DNA of 64,000 nt. It comes from Aldehydirespirator sp965248735 (lineage in GTDB: Bacteria > Actinomycetota > Acidimicrobiia > Acidimicrobiales > Aldehydirespiratoraceae). The position numbers were made by a program, and so were the translations under genes. The stretch is from the NCBI GenBank assembly GCA_965248735.1, contig OZ252146.1:124001-188000 (forward strand). Direction: 5' to 3'. Positions within the stretch are counted from its first letter, which is position 1, and each line of letters opens with the position of its first letter. Below are positions 1 to 8,523 of the stretch, piece after piece. Under the pieces are notes generated by a model that was not told the DNA's origin, made no database searches, and saw only the letters and a list, made by a program, of their open reading frames with translations.

Positions 1-524
1 TCAACGCCGAGCATCCGGGGTATCGAGAAGCCCCACACGTCGGCGTCCACCACCGCGGTCGAGCGGCCCCGGGCGGCCAGGGCGATGGCCAGGTTGGCCG
101 TCACCGACGACTTCCCGACCCCGCCCTTGCCCGAGGCGATCAGCAGCGTGCGGGTGGCGTTGCCGGGCTGGGCGAAGGGGATGGCACGCCCTTCGGCATG
201 GCCGTGGGCGGGCGCCGATCCGGCGGTGGCGGCCGGGTTGCCGTGCAGCTTGGCGCGCAGCTCGGCCCGCTCGGCGTCGCTCATCACCGTGAAGTCCAGG
301 GTGACCGCGGCCACGCCGTCGAGGGCGACCAGCGCGTCGGTCACCCGGCGCTGGATCTCGCTGCGCAGCGGGCAGCCCGCCACCGTGAGCGCGATGCGAA
401 CATCGGCGTGCCCGCCGTCGATGGTGAAGCCCCGGTACATGCCGAGGTCGACGATGCTGCGGTGAAGCTCCGGGTCCTCCACTGGTCGGAGGGCCTCGAT
501 CACCTCCGCTTCCGTGACGGCCAC
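1..524 (-). CDS. mrp: Mrp/ApbC-family P-loop ATPase, C-terminal part beyond the left edge
   Basis: Cytoplasmic ATPase of the Mrp/NBP35 family, known to bind and hand over Fe-S clusters. The fragment starts with a MIP18-like (DUF59) domain, about residues 1-80, with the conserved stretch DPELHRSIVDLGM near residue 18. A short Ala/Gly/His linker follows, then the ATPase domain with the deviant Walker A SGKGGVGKSS at 131-140 and the segment DADVWGFSIPRMLG. The frame is still open at base 1, so the cluster-binding C-terminal half is not visible. GTG at 522-524 is taken as start because an in-frame TAG lies four codons upstream (534-536). It is divergent from sixA. Family assignment is firm; the exact cargo cannot be told. 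Confidence 0.93.
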   Translation of the reverse strand, partial: MAVTEAEVIEALRPVEDPELHRSIVDLGMYRGFTIDGGHADVRIALTVAGCPLRSEIQRRVTDALVALDGVAAVTLDFTVMSDAERAELRAKLHGNPAATAGSAPAHGHAEGRAIPFAQPGNATRTLLIASGKGGVGKSSVTANLAIALAARGRSTAVVDADVWGFSIPRMLGV

Positions 525-620
525 GGCCGTAGGCTAACGGCGTGTCAAGAGCGCCCCTCAGCGCGACGGCGGCCAACGGCTTTGTCGGGCGCGCTGTGGC
601 GGGTCCCTAGGAGCGGATCC

Positions 621-1097
621 GTGCTGCATCTGGTGCGCCATGCTGATGCGGACGACCGGATGGCTTGGTCGGGCGATGACTTCCGGCGACCGCTCGACGA
701 CTTCGGAACGATGCAGGCCGAGGCCATCGGCGTCGCGCTGGTCGCCCGGCCGGTGCAGCGGATCCTGTCGAGCCCGGCGGTGCGCTGCGTGGACACCGTG
801 GTGCCGCTGGGACGGGCTCTGGGACTGCCGGTGGAGACCGCGGACGAGTTGGCCGAGGGCTCCTACGTCGGCGATGCCTTGGAGTTGCTGCGCTCGCTGG
901 TTAGCGCCGAGGGCGACTCGGTGCTGTGCAGCCACGGAGATGTGATTCCCGGACTGCTGTGGGTGCTGGCCCATAACGGGCTGGACATCCCCGAGCTGGG
1001 TCGGTGCAAGAAGGCCTCGATCTGGGAACTTGAGGTGAGCGACGGTCGGATCGTCGGCGCCGCCTACCGGCACCCGCGCACCTTCGGCGCGACCTGA
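621..1097 (+). CDS. sixA: SixA-type phosphohistidine phosphatase (histidine phosphatase superfamily)
   Basis: Small cytoplasmic phosphatase of the histidine phosphatase superfamily; SixA members remove phosphate from phosphohistidine in signalling proteins. The catalytic histidine motif LVRHA sits at residues 4-8, the arginine-containing stretch LSSPAVRCVDT near 53-63, and the second catalytic histidine in CSHGD near 109. At 158 residues it matches the one-domain SixA type. The open frame extends upstream to 198, but GTG at 621 is preferred: AGGAG at 609-613 lies seven bases upstream and the protein then begins with the first beta strand. Its stop codon lies inside the first unit of a 44-bp tandem repeat. 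The substrate is unknown. Confidence 0.88.
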   Translation: MLHLVRHADADDRMAWSGDDFRRPLDDFGTMQAEAIGVALVARPVQRILSSPAVRCVDTVVPLGRALGLPVETADELAEGSYVGDALELLRSLVSAEGDSVLCSHGDVIPGLLWVLAHNGLDIPELGRCKKASIWELEVSDGRIVGAAYRHPRTFGAT

Positions 1098-1278
1098 CTC
1101 AGCCGGCCGCGGCAGGGCTCCGAGCACTCGGCGCAGCCTGACCCAGCCGGCCGCGGCAGGGCTCCGAGCGCTCGGCGCAGCCTGACCCAGCCGGCCGCGG
1201 CAGGGCTCCGAGCGCTCGACGCGGCCTGACCCAGCCGGCCGCGGCAGGGCTCCGAGCGCTCGACGCGGCCTGACTCAG
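1094..1278. repeat. 44-bp tandem repeat, four copies, spanning two convergent stop codons
   Basis: Units lie at 1094-1137, 1138-1181, 1182-1225 and 1226-1269, with a 9-base fifth start. The TGA of sixA (1095-1097) is at the beginning of unit 1, and the TGA of the convergent HD-domain gene (complement of 1275-1277) is in the final partial unit. Copies differ at only a few bases. Each unit contains CCGAGCGCTCGG or a one-mismatch variant, a palindrome able to form a hairpin, so the array may act as a stacked bidirectional terminator. Confidence 0.95.
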
Positions 1279-1877
1279 GCGACGTACTGGGGAGGCCGGG
1301 AGAAGACCTCCTCTAGCAACGGGACGAAGTCCTCCATCGGCAGGTCGTCATATTCCGGGTCGAAGCAGTTCTGGTCGTAGGAGGCGCAGAAGTCGACGCA
1401 GCGGTCGTAGTGAGGCGACGCCGCGTAGCGCTCGCGGGCGTTGCGGTCGCCGCCTAGGTGGTGGAAGTAGTAGTAGCCCTGGAACAGCCCGTGGTGTCGA
1501 ACGACCCACGCCGTCTCCTCACTCACATATGGGGCGACGATCGCTGCGGCCACCGCGCTGTGGTTGTCCGGGGCCAGCACGTCGCCGATGTCGTGCAGCA
1601 GCGCGGCCGCCACGAACTCGTCGGACTCGCCGTTGCGCAGCGCCCGGGTGGCCGACTGACGGCTGTGGCGAGCCCGGTCGATCGGATAGCCCAGCGTGGG
1701 GCCCTCAAGCAGGCGGAGGGTTGTCATCAAGTGCGGCACGAGCTGCTCGCTCGTGTGATCCCGGTACAGCCTCTCGATGCGCTTGTACTGGTGGACGGTC
1801 CCGTCGGCCATCGTCCAACCCGCGGCGAAGGTGTCTTCCAGCGTGTCTTCCAGCGTGTCTTCCAGCGTGTTGGCCAT
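1275..1877 (-). CDS. HD-domain protein resembling PhnZ/TmpB-type diiron oxygenases
   Basis: A 200-residue soluble HD-superfamily protein. Visible metal-ligand positions are H in ARHSRQS (near 71), HD in ALLHDIGD (near 94-95), then further histidines in NHSAVAAAI and VVRHHGLFQGYY. The order and spacing resemble HD-type mixed-valent diiron oxygenases such as PhnZ/TmpB and related HD phosphohydrolases; I cannot choose between oxygenase and hydrolase, and no phosphonate genes are nearby. The N-terminus repeats LEDT three times, coded by a perfect 12-bp triplication at about 1841-1876. A purine-rich ribosome binding site (GAGAGAGGA) lies just upstream of the ATG. The gene stands alone, convergent with sixA. 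Confidence 0.7.
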   Translation of the reverse strand: MANTLEDTLEDTLEDTFAAGWTMADGTVHQYKRIERLYRDHTSEQLVPHLMTTLRLLEGPTLGYPIDRARHSRQSATRALRNGESDEFVAAALLHDIGDVLAPDNHSAVAAAIVAPYVSEETAWVVRHHGLFQGYYYFHHLGGDRNARERYAASPHYDRCVDFCASYDQNCFDPEYDDLPMEDFVPLLEEVFSRPPQYVA

Positions 1878-2024
1878 GTCTACCGTCCTCTCTCCGCTTG
1901 GCAGGCTCTATCGCGGCAGGTGCCGCGGGTGGCCTGCAGACCACCATTCAAGCCGACGGGGAAGCACTGTGCAGCAACCGACACGAGACTTCGCCGCGAG
2001 AACGGTGGCCTACCCTTGCGGCCT

Positions 2025-3428
2025 CTATTGCCCGACGATCTCAGCGTCGGGGTAGAAGGCTGCTGCTGCGAACCAGAAGGTGTCGAGATGCTCGACGGAC
2101 TCGAGGGGCGCCCCGCCGTCAGAGCCCCCAGCAGGCTGGCCCAGAATGTCGTAGGCGACGCCGGTGGCGGCATCCACGAACCAGCCGTCCGAGTTGGCCG
2201 ACAGTTCCAGCGGCCGCCCGTCGATCGACGCCACGAACACGCCGGTGGCACCCACGTCGCGGCCCTCGGCAATGATGGGGCTGTCGAGCGCACTGGCGGT
2301 GCCCGGCGCGTAAAGGGCCACCAGCTCGCGGCCCGCGAAGGCGAACGGCACGACCCGGCGCTGCGCCAGCACGCTGTAGGGGATCACTGCTCCCTCGCCG
2401 TCGCTTCGCAGCGCCACCACCCTGGTTATGGGATCGAGACGGTCGTCTAGTGGCCCACCGAACAGGAAGGGCCGATTGTTGGAGTCGTAGTAGTCGTAGG
2501 GGTTCTCGCCGTAGCGGCGAAAGTGGCCGGTGTCGAGGCTGAGCACCTGGCCGTCGGGATGGGCCGACAGGAATTTCTCGAACGACACGGTCTGGACCGG
2601 TATGAGGTCGAGCTCGGTGCCGGCGAGATGGCCGACCACGGCCTGGCCGGTGTAGTGCGACCACAGGCTCTCGGTTTGGCGGTCGTACATGACCAGCGAG
2701 GAGTTCAACAGCGCTCCCGAGGTGCCGAAATCGAGAATCCGCTTCCCCACCCGGCGGTCGTAGGCGACTGCGGAGTTGCACAGCGGGCAGTACGACACGG
2801 TGACCGGCACCCCGCCGACGGTGCCGTTGACGAGCTCGTGCCAGGTCATGATCCGCAGCGGGTAGGCGCGGGCGTCGCCGTTGATCTCCAATGCGAGCAC
2901 CGGCTCCACTAGCGGCAGCCAATCCACCCCCGCGGCCGACTCGAAGGCGGGATCCTCAAGCGCGGGGATGGCATCGGGCGGCACCACGCCCTGGATCTGG
3001 CTCAGATCGACGAGCGGCTCAGGATGGTCGGAATGGAAGGGGTCGCGCAGTGCGCTGGGCACGTCCTCCCGTGGCGTTGACTGGATCGGCCCGGCCACGT
3101 CAGCGGACGACGAGTCGCTCTCTGGTACGGCTGCGGTGGCCGCTGGCTCGGTAGCGGACTCGGGCTCCGCCGTGGACGGCTCTGCAGCCGGTTCGGGCTC
3201 GGAGTCCTCGCCACCGGCCGGATCGGCTGGCGCAGCTCCCCCCGTCTGCAGGGCCGCGTCCTCCTCGCTGGCGGCCGCGGTCGAGGTGGGCGCCGGCCGC
3301 GAGCCGGCTGCAGGCAACTCGTTGCCGCCGGTCGCGGCTCCTGAGCAGCCGAGGGCAACGACGGCGAGGGCCGCGGCGACTATTGCGGGCCCGATGCCGC
3401 GGGAAACAACATGCATCTTGCAGGCCAT
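2025..3428 (-). CDS. DUF3179 domain lipoprotein
   Basis: Predicted exported lipoprotein: a basic n-region, a hydrophobic stretch of about 17 residues and a lipobox ending ALGC, after which comes an acidic, Ser/Pro/Ala/Glu-rich spacer of about 100 residues. The rest matches DUF3179, with hallmark segments YCPLCNSAVAYDR, DFGTSGALLNSSLVMYDR, ESLWSHYTGQAV, GENPYDYYDSNNRPFLF and VVALRSDGEGAV. The two cysteines of CPLC suggest a redox or metal role, but the family has no established function. ATG at 3426-3428 is used; a second ATG at 3414-3416 is equally possible. It is divergent from the gene at 3478 across about 50 bp, so the two may share a promoter region. Confidence 0.88.
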   Translation of the reverse strand: MACKMHVVSRGIGPAIVAAALAVVALGCSGAATGGNELPAAGSRPAPTSTAAASEEDAALQTGGAAPADPAGGEDSEPEPAAEPSTAEPESATEPAATAAVPESDSSSADVAGPIQSTPREDVPSALRDPFHSDHPEPLVDLSQIQGVVPPDAIPALEDPAFESAAGVDWLPLVEPVLALEINGDARAYPLRIMTWHELVNGTVGGVPVTVSYCPLCNSAVAYDRRVGKRILDFGTSGALLNSSLVMYDRQTESLWSHYTGQAVVGHLAGTELDLIPVQTVSFEKFLSAHPDGQVLSLDTGHFRRYGENPYDYYDSNNRPFLFGGPLDDRLDPITRVVALRSDGEGAVIPYSVLAQRRVVPFAFAGRELVALYAPGTASALDSPIIAEGRDVGATGVFVASIDGRPLELSANSDGWFVDAATGVAYDILGQPAGGSDGGAPLESVEHLDTFWFAAAAFYPDAEIVGQ

Positions 3429-3477
3429 ATGGGAGCAACCTAACGTCGCCCACCCGCCGATGACAGGAAGTCTCACC

Positions 3478-4455
3478 ATGAACAGCCACGACCCCGCTCA
3501 CAATCCCGCCGCCGAGGCCGCGGCCGTCGTCGGCGAGGGCTACGACGTGCGCGTGCTGGAACCGAGCCCTCCGGCGGTGGCCGAGGAACCGTTCTGGGCC
3601 GACGACCCCGCCGATCCCGCACCCTCGGGCGCCGATCCGGTGGTGGCGCCCCACTCCGGAGGGGACCTCACCTGGGACGAGCTGATCGCAGCCCGGCCGG
3701 AGCTGGCCGACTTCGCCGCGGACCGCTGGCTGGGGGCCCGCCGGCAGCTGCCCGAACTGCCCGCGGGCTACCAGTCGGCTCTGTTCGACTTCCACCGGCT
3801 GGCCTACTCGGTGGTGGCCGAGGCCCGCCACCAGTGCAACGGCAAGTTCGGGCTGCGCTACACGTGCGGCGGCTTCGGCACGCCGTTCTTCGGCGACGAC
3901 ATCCAGGTGAGGGTGGCGGGCGACCAGCTAGTGGTCCAGGCGAGGATGCAGGCCCGCTCCACCACGATCGCGACGTTGCGGGAGGCCGGCGAGTTCGTAG
4001 GCGTGGCCCCAGGCACGACCGCAGCCGAGCACGACAGCCCCGAGCTGGGCGACATCGACCGTCGGCTCGAAGCCGGGGCGGAGGTGGGTGAGTTCCTGGG
4101 CGCCTGGTTCGGCCTGGCCACCGCCGCGCTGGAGGAGTTGCGCTTCTCCCCCGGTGGGGTGGTCGATCCGGAGCGGGTGCAGCTGTGGCCCGGGCATCTC
4201 GACCCGGCCATCGCAGCCGGCGCGGCGGAGTCGGGCCGGCGGGCCACCTACGGCTTCTCCCCCGGGGACCGCTCCCACGACGAGCCCTACATCTACGTGG
4301 CCTCCTGGGGCGATCTCGACCGGTCCGACCCGTTCTGGAACGAGACGAGCTTCAACGGCGCTTCGCTGTCGTTCAGCGACCTGGCCTCGGCCGACGACCA
4401 CTACGGCGCCGCGATCGCCTTCCTCGAGGGCGGCTACCGCCGCCTCGCTGACTGA
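3478..4455 (+). CDS. Conserved-looking hypothetical protein, 325 aa
   Basis: I do not recognise a named family. The protein is soluble with no signal peptide or membrane segment. After a variable acidic N-terminus of about 60 residues it is dense in aromatic and charged residues, with features such as HQCNGKFGLRYTCGGFGTPFFG (quoted in part: CNGKF, TCGGFGTPFFG), GEFLGAWFGLATAALEEL and a Trp/Asp-rich end (YIYVASWGDLD, DPFWNETSF). The start ATG at 3478 has AGGAAG about nine bases upstream; the open frame extends further upstream only as antisense to the lipoprotein gene. The tail may bind a ligand or partner, but no role is proposed. Confidence 0.75.
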   Translation: MNSHDPAHNPAAEAAAVVGEGYDVRVLEPSPPAVAEEPFWADDPADPAPSGADPVVAPHSGGDLTWDELIAARPELADFAADRWLGARRQLPELPAGYQSALFDFHRLAYSVVAEARHQCNGKFGLRYTCGGFGTPFFGDDIQVRVAGDQLVVQARMQARSTTIATLREAGEFVGVAPGTTAAEHDSPELGDIDRRLEAGAEVGEFLGAWFGLATAALEELRFSPGGVVDPERVQLWPGHLDPAIAAGAAESGRRATYGFSPGDRSHDEPYIYVASWGDLDRSDPFWNETSFNGASLSFSDLASADDHYGAAIAFLEGGYRRLAD

Positions 4456-4518
4456 GCACCAATCTCCCGCCGCTTCTTCCTCGTCGATGAGACATCGATC
4501 TCGCGACGAGACCCAACA

Positions 4519-4604
4519 GGGCTGCCCCGCGGCCGGGCAGCCCTCGATGATCAGGGGTTGAGGGCTGCCCCGCGGCCGGGCAGCCCTCGATGATCAGGGG
4601 TTGA
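4519..4604. repeat. 43-bp tandem duplication carrying the ccmH stop codon and a terminator-like hairpin
   Basis: Two perfect units, 4519-4561 and 4562-4604. Each has GGGCTGCC and GGGCAGCCC flanking CCGCGGCC, a strong GC hairpin. The second unit contains the last codons and TGA (complement of 4594-4596) of the ccmH/I gene, so the first unit is a displaced copy of the gene end plus its terminator. Confidence 0.93.
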
Positions 4605-5967
4605 GGGCGGCCCGCAGGCCCCGATCCTCGACCAGGCGGACCAACTCGGGCGGCCGGTACTGCAGAACATCGAAGGCGGCGAGGTCGATCCGGGCGGCTG
4701 CAACGTCGCCTAGCTGCCACCGGGCGAACGCCCGATACACCAGACCCCTGGGGTTGGCCGGGTCGACCGCCAGGGCGGCGTCGAGGTGGTCGACGCCCAG
4801 CGCGAGCAGCTCGGCACCGCCGCTGCGGGCCAGCAGCCAGCCCCGGCCGGCCAGCGCGTCGGGGTCGTCGGGGCGGGACTCGAGAGCCCAGTCGAGGAAC
4901 TGCACGGCCTCGAGAAGATCGCCACGATTGGCGAGGGCCTCGGCCGCGACGAGCGCTTCGGGCACCGTCAGAGCGGTCTCGCTGAAAGCGGGGCGCTCCT
5001 CGAAGGCAGCCAGGGCGTCGACAGCCTGCAGCGCGGCCGCGTCGCGGGCCTCGGCCACCCGCTCGCGCACCCTCGCCTGGGCCACCAGCTCCTCTGCGTA
5101 GGGGGGCGGATCCAGCGAGTCGAAGATTGCTAGCTCCTGGGCTGCACCGGCGCCGTCACCCTCCTCGAGGGCCACAATGGCGCGGAACAGCCGGGCGTCG
5201 GGATAGGCCGGGTCCACCGCGATCGCGTCGTCGAGGTACTTCGCGGCAGCGGCCAGGTCCCCCCGGCGAGACGTGAGCCAACCCCGGTAGGTGAGGGCCT
5301 CGACATTGGAGGGCTGAATCTGCAGGGCCTCGTCGTAGGCGGCGATGGCGCCGGCCATGTCGCCCTCCCCCAGCCGCGACTGGGCCTCGAAGATCATCTC
5401 GCGGGCGGTGGCGCGGATCTCACCGGTGATGGAGCCGTCGGCGCCGCGGCTGCCCGAGGACCGGGCCACCAGCACCCCTGCCGCCCCGGCCACCACCACA
5501 ATGGCGACCGTCCACACTGCCGCGTTGCGCCAACGGCGCCGGCCTCCCACCGGCGGCGCGGCCCCGGCCCGGGCCGGACCGCGGCCGGGTCGAAGCATCA
5601 CGACCAGCACGGCCGCGATGCCACCGCCGGCGAGCAGCGGAAGGATCCACACCAGGCTGGTGATTCCGGAGCCGGAGGGGTTGTAGTCGATGTCGGTGTC
5701 GTAGGCGGCCACGAGCTGATCGCGGATGTAGGCGTCGCTGCGGCCCTCGTCCACCCACACTGCGATCCGCCGCCGGATCTCGCGGGCCACGGGCACGTCG
5801 CTCTCAGCCACCGACTGGCCCGCGCACACCGGGCAGGCGAAGTCCTGGGCCAGGGCCCCGACGCGGTCGGCATTGGTTTGCGGAGGGCCCTCGCCCAGCG
5901 ACCCGTACACGAAGGCCGCCGCGGCCACTACGACAGCCGCTATCCAGCTGACCGCCCTCAAACTCAT
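4594..5967 (-). CDS. ccmH: CcmH-type apocytochrome thioredoxin fused to a CcmI-like TPR region
   Basis: Last gene of the ccm operon. CcmH keeps the CxxCH cysteines of apocytochrome c reduced, and CcmI-type TPR domains hold the apoprotein for CcmF, on the outer side of the membrane. Residues 1-25 form an N-terminal membrane anchor; the redox motif FACPVCAGQSVAES lies at about 38-51; further membrane segments lie near 95-115 and 140-158. From about 180 to the end there are several TPR-like helical pairs (EALQIQPSNVEALTYRGWL, DPAYPDARLFRAIVAL). At 457 residues it is three times the length of CcmH alone. The ATG overlaps the ccmG stop as ATGA, which marks it as the true start although the frame is open much further upstream. 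Confidence 0.9.
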   Translation of the reverse strand: MSLRAVSWIAAVVVAAAAFVYGSLGEGPPQTNADRVGALAQDFACPVCAGQSVAESDVPVAREIRRRIAVWVDEGRSDAYIRDQLVAAYDTDIDYNPSGSGITSLVWILPLLAGGGIAAVLVVMLRPGRGPARAGAAPPVGGRRRWRNAAVWTVAIVVVAGAAGVLVARSSGSRGADGSITGEIRATAREMIFEAQSRLGEGDMAGAIAAYDEALQIQPSNVEALTYRGWLTSRRGDLAAAAKYLDDAIAVDPAYPDARLFRAIVALEEGDGAGAAQELAIFDSLDPPPYAEELVAQARVRERVAEARDAAALQAVDALAAFEERPAFSETALTVPEALVAAEALANRGDLLEAVQFLDWALESRPDDPDALAGRGWLLARSGGAELLALGVDHLDAALAVDPANPRGLVYRAFARWQLGDVAAARIDLAAFDVLQYRPPELVRLVEDRGLRAALNP

Positions 5968-6518
5968 GACCCTGCGGTGAGCCGGTCGATCACGTTGTCG
6001 ATCGCGTCCGCGGTCACGCCCCCGAGCTGCTTCCACACCACCGCCCCCGATGGGGCCACGAGATAGGACTCGGGCACGCCGGTGACGCCGTAGGCGATCG
6101 CCGCCTCGCTCCCGCCCTCCACCAGCACGGGCCAGTCTCCGCCGTTGGCCTCGAAGAATCGGCGTACGTTGTCGACGCTGTCGTCGAAGACCACCGACAC
6201 GATCTCGGCATCGCTCGCCGGGGCGTGGCGCTCGCTGAAGGCGACCAACTCGGGGTGCTCCATGATGCAGGGCACACAGGTGCTTTGGAAGAAGTTCACG
6301 ATCACCCACCGGCCTCGCCAGTCGTCGAGGTCGAAGGGTTCGCCCGCGGTGGTGACGCCGACGACCGGCGGTGCGAGCTTGCCCAGGATGGGGCTGGAGG
6401 CGTTTCGCACCGACGCGGAGTCCCGGGTGGCCAACACCAGCACTAGCAGCCCGGTCGCCACGGCCACCGCCAGCGCGATCCACGCAGCCCGCCGGCGCCG
6501 GACCGGCGGCTCGCTCAC
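5964..6518 (-). CDS. ccmG: CcmG/DsbE thiol:disulfide oxidoreductase
   Basis: Membrane-anchored thioredoxin-fold protein that reduces apocytochrome c or CcmH during System I cytochrome c maturation. One N-terminal membrane segment (about residues 10-28) precedes a TlpA-like domain with the motif FFQSTCVPCIMEHPEL, whose CVPC is the active site, and the cis-proline region GVTGVPESYLVAPSG. Its 184 residues match the usual CcmG length. GTG at 6516-6518 overlaps the ccmF stop codon (GTGA) and is clearly the start; the longer open frame to 7175 is antisense-phase noise over ccmF. Its own stop overlaps the ATG of ccmH/I. Confidence 0.93.
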   Translation of the reverse strand: MSEPPVRRRRAAWIALAVAVATGLLVLVLATRDSASVRNASSPILGKLAPPVVGVTTAGEPFDLDDWRGRWVIVNFFQSTCVPCIMEHPELVAFSERHAPASDAEIVSVVFDDSVDNVRRFFEANGGDWPVLVEGGSEAAIAYGVTGVPESYLVAPSGAVVWKQLGGVTADAIDNVIDRLTAGS

Positions 6519-8485
6519 GCCCGCGGCTCCGCGAGCACGCCAGCCTCGGCGGGTTCGCGGCTGCGTCGCGCTCCGGCTGGCACCAGCGACAGGGCCGCGC
6601 CGAGGGCCATGACGATGCCGCCAAGCCACAGCCACGCCACGAGCGGCTGGACCGTCACCCGCAGGATCACCCGGTCTGGGCCCGCCTCGTCGGGGAACGT
6701 CAACACCGACAGGGCGACGTCGTCGCGCAGGGTGGAGCGCACCGACGGGATCCCGATCGTCTGGGAGGCGAACGGGTAGGTGGCGATGGCCGGACCGTAG
6801 GTCTTGGCATCGTCGACTCGCACGAAGGCCACCCGCTCGGTGCGGTTCTCGTGGATCACCACCGCCGACCCGAGATACACGATCTCGTGGCTGGCGAAGG
6901 TGGCCTCCTGGCCAGCCTCGAGGTCGAACTCGGCCTGCCGGACATAGGACTGGCTCGCCGCGAAGGCCACCGCGACCACAACCACGCCCAGGTGCACGAT
7001 CATGCCGCCGTGGGTGCGTCCCGCCAGGCCCCGCCACCGGTGGCGGCGCACGGCCAGCACGATCTGGCGCAGCGCGGCCCCGCCCGCGAAGCCGCCCAGG
7101 CCGAACGCCAGCAGCGCGCCCCATCCCCGGGCCCCGCCGGCCACCGCCAGCACCAGCGCCGCGGCCGCAATCCACATCGGCACCAGCAATCGCCGACCCA
7201 GCAACTCCGTCGGCGGGCGGCGCGGCGCCCCTCCCCAGGGCAGCATGGGCGCCACCGCCATGAGGAACAGCAGCACAAGGCCGATGGGGCGGGTCATCCG
7301 ATCAAAGTACGGGTTCCCCACCGAGATGGTGCGGCCGTCGAAGGCCTCCACCAGCAGGGGGAACACAGTGCCGAGCAGCACCACGAACGCGAAGGCGGCG
7401 AACAGGGCGTTGTTGGCCAGGAACGCCCCCTCGCGCGACACCGGCGCCGCGATCCGGCCCGGCGTGCGTAGCTGGTCGCCCCGCCAGGCGATCAGGGCCA
7501 GCGACACGGCCACGATGACCGCGAAGAAGCCGAGAATGGCCGGGCCGACACCCGACTCGGTGAAGGAGTGCACCGAGGCCAGCACCCCGGAGCGGGTGAG
7601 GAACGTCCCCAGGATCGTCAGCGAGAACGTCGCGATCACCAGCGACAGGTTCCACACCCGCAGCATCCCGCGGCGCTCCTGCACCATCACCGAGTGCAGG
7701 TACGCGGTGCCGGTCAGCCACGGCAGGAACGAGGCGTTCTCCACCGGATCCCAGGCCCAGTATCCGCCCCAGCCCAGCGTCTCGTAGCTCCACCAGGCCC
7801 CGAGCACAATGCCGAGGGTCAAGAAGCCCCAGGCGGCCACGGTCCAGCGCCTGGTGGACGCCAGCCACCCCTCCCCGAGGCGTCCGGTGGCCAGCGCGGC
7901 CACCGCGAAGGCGAAGGGCACGGTGAACCCCACGTATCCGAGGTACAGGATCGGCGGGTGGAATGCCATGAGGATGTGGTTCTGCAGCAGCGGGTTGGGG
8001 CCGGGGCCGTCGTAGCCGGCGGGCACGTCGACCGCGACGAACGGGTCGGCCGGGCCGACCATGAGCGCGAAGAAGAAGGCGCTGACCGCGAACATGACCA
8101 GCAACGCCCAGGCCACCATCGGGTCGTCGCCGCGGCTGCGGAACCTCACCGCCACCGCCGCGGTGAAGCCGCACAGAATCAGCACCCACAACAGGATGGA
8201 TCCCTCCAGCGCCGACCAGAGCGTGGCGACGTTGAACACGGCCGGCGTGGTGGACGAGCCGTGGTCGGCCACGAACTTCACACCGAAGTCCCGGGTGATC
8301 AGGGCCCGCTCCATCACCGCGACTCCGGCCACGGCCGCGGCGGCCATGATGAATGTGAGCTGGCGGGCGGACGTGGCCCAGCGCGGGCGGCGCCCAGTCA
8401 GGCCCAGCGCGGTGACCGCTATGCCCAGAAGGGCCGCGGCCAGTCCCGCGGCTACAGCCGCCGAGCCGGCCGCGACGTTGCTCAT
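6515..8485 (-). CDS. ccmF: CcmF cytochrome c haem lyase subunit
   Basis: Large polytopic membrane protein of System I that attaches haem to apocytochrome c. The diagnostic tryptophan-rich WWD domain is present (GAWWSYETLGWGGYWAWD followed by PVENASFLPWL), together with haem-ligand type histidines in LQNHILMAFHPPILYLGYVG and in VHSFTESGVGP. About 14 hydrophobic segments and a C-terminal periplasmic region complete 656 residues, the normal size. ATG at 8483-8485 is followed by A, and a micro-ORF spans the gap to ccmE. Its stop overlaps ccmG. Confidence 0.97.
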   Translation of the reverse strand: MSNVAAGSAAVAAGLAAALLGIAVTALGLTGRRPRWATSARQLTFIMAAAAVAGVAVMERALITRDFGVKFVADHGSSTTPAVFNVATLWSALEGSILLWVLILCGFTAAVAVRFRSRGDDPMVAWALLVMFAVSAFFFALMVGPADPFVAVDVPAGYDGPGPNPLLQNHILMAFHPPILYLGYVGFTVPFAFAVAALATGRLGEGWLASTRRWTVAAWGFLTLGIVLGAWWSYETLGWGGYWAWDPVENASFLPWLTGTAYLHSVMVQERRGMLRVWNLSLVIATFSLTILGTFLTRSGVLASVHSFTESGVGPAILGFFAVIVAVSLALIAWRGDQLRTPGRIAAPVSREGAFLANNALFAAFAFVVLLGTVFPLLVEAFDGRTISVGNPYFDRMTRPIGLVLLFLMAVAPMLPWGGAPRRPPTELLGRRLLVPMWIAAAALVLAVAGGARGWGALLAFGLGGFAGGAALRQIVLAVRRHRWRGLAGRTHGGMIVHLGVVVVAVAFAASQSYVRQAEFDLEAGQEATFASHEIVYLGSAVVIHENRTERVAFVRVDDAKTYGPAIATYPFASQTIGIPSVRSTLRDDVALSVLTFPDEAGPDRVILRVTVQPLVAWLWLGGIVMALGAALSLVPAGARRSREPAEAGVLAEPRA

Positions 8486-8523
8486 CGCGGCCGAGGCCTG
8501 CGCGGTGGCGAGGGCGCGGTCAC
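8482..8523 (-). CDS. Bridging micro-ORF between ccmE and ccmF (13 codons)
   Basis: Begins with a GTG that overlaps the TGA of ccmE (GTGA) and ends with a TGA that overlaps the ATG of ccmF (ATGA); predicted peptide VTAPSPPRRPRPR. It exactly fills the only real gap in an operon whose other junctions overlap or nearly touch, so ribosomes could pass from ccmE to ccmF by termination and reinitiation. The sequence shows the geometry; translation is inferred. Confidence 0.45.
   Translation of the reverse strand: MTAPSPPRRPRPR

Noticed and set aside
4594..6624. A 676-residue reading of ccmH/I starting inside ccmG
   Set aside because: The first 220 residues are out-of-frame ccmG; the ATGA overlap at 5964-5967 gives the natural start.
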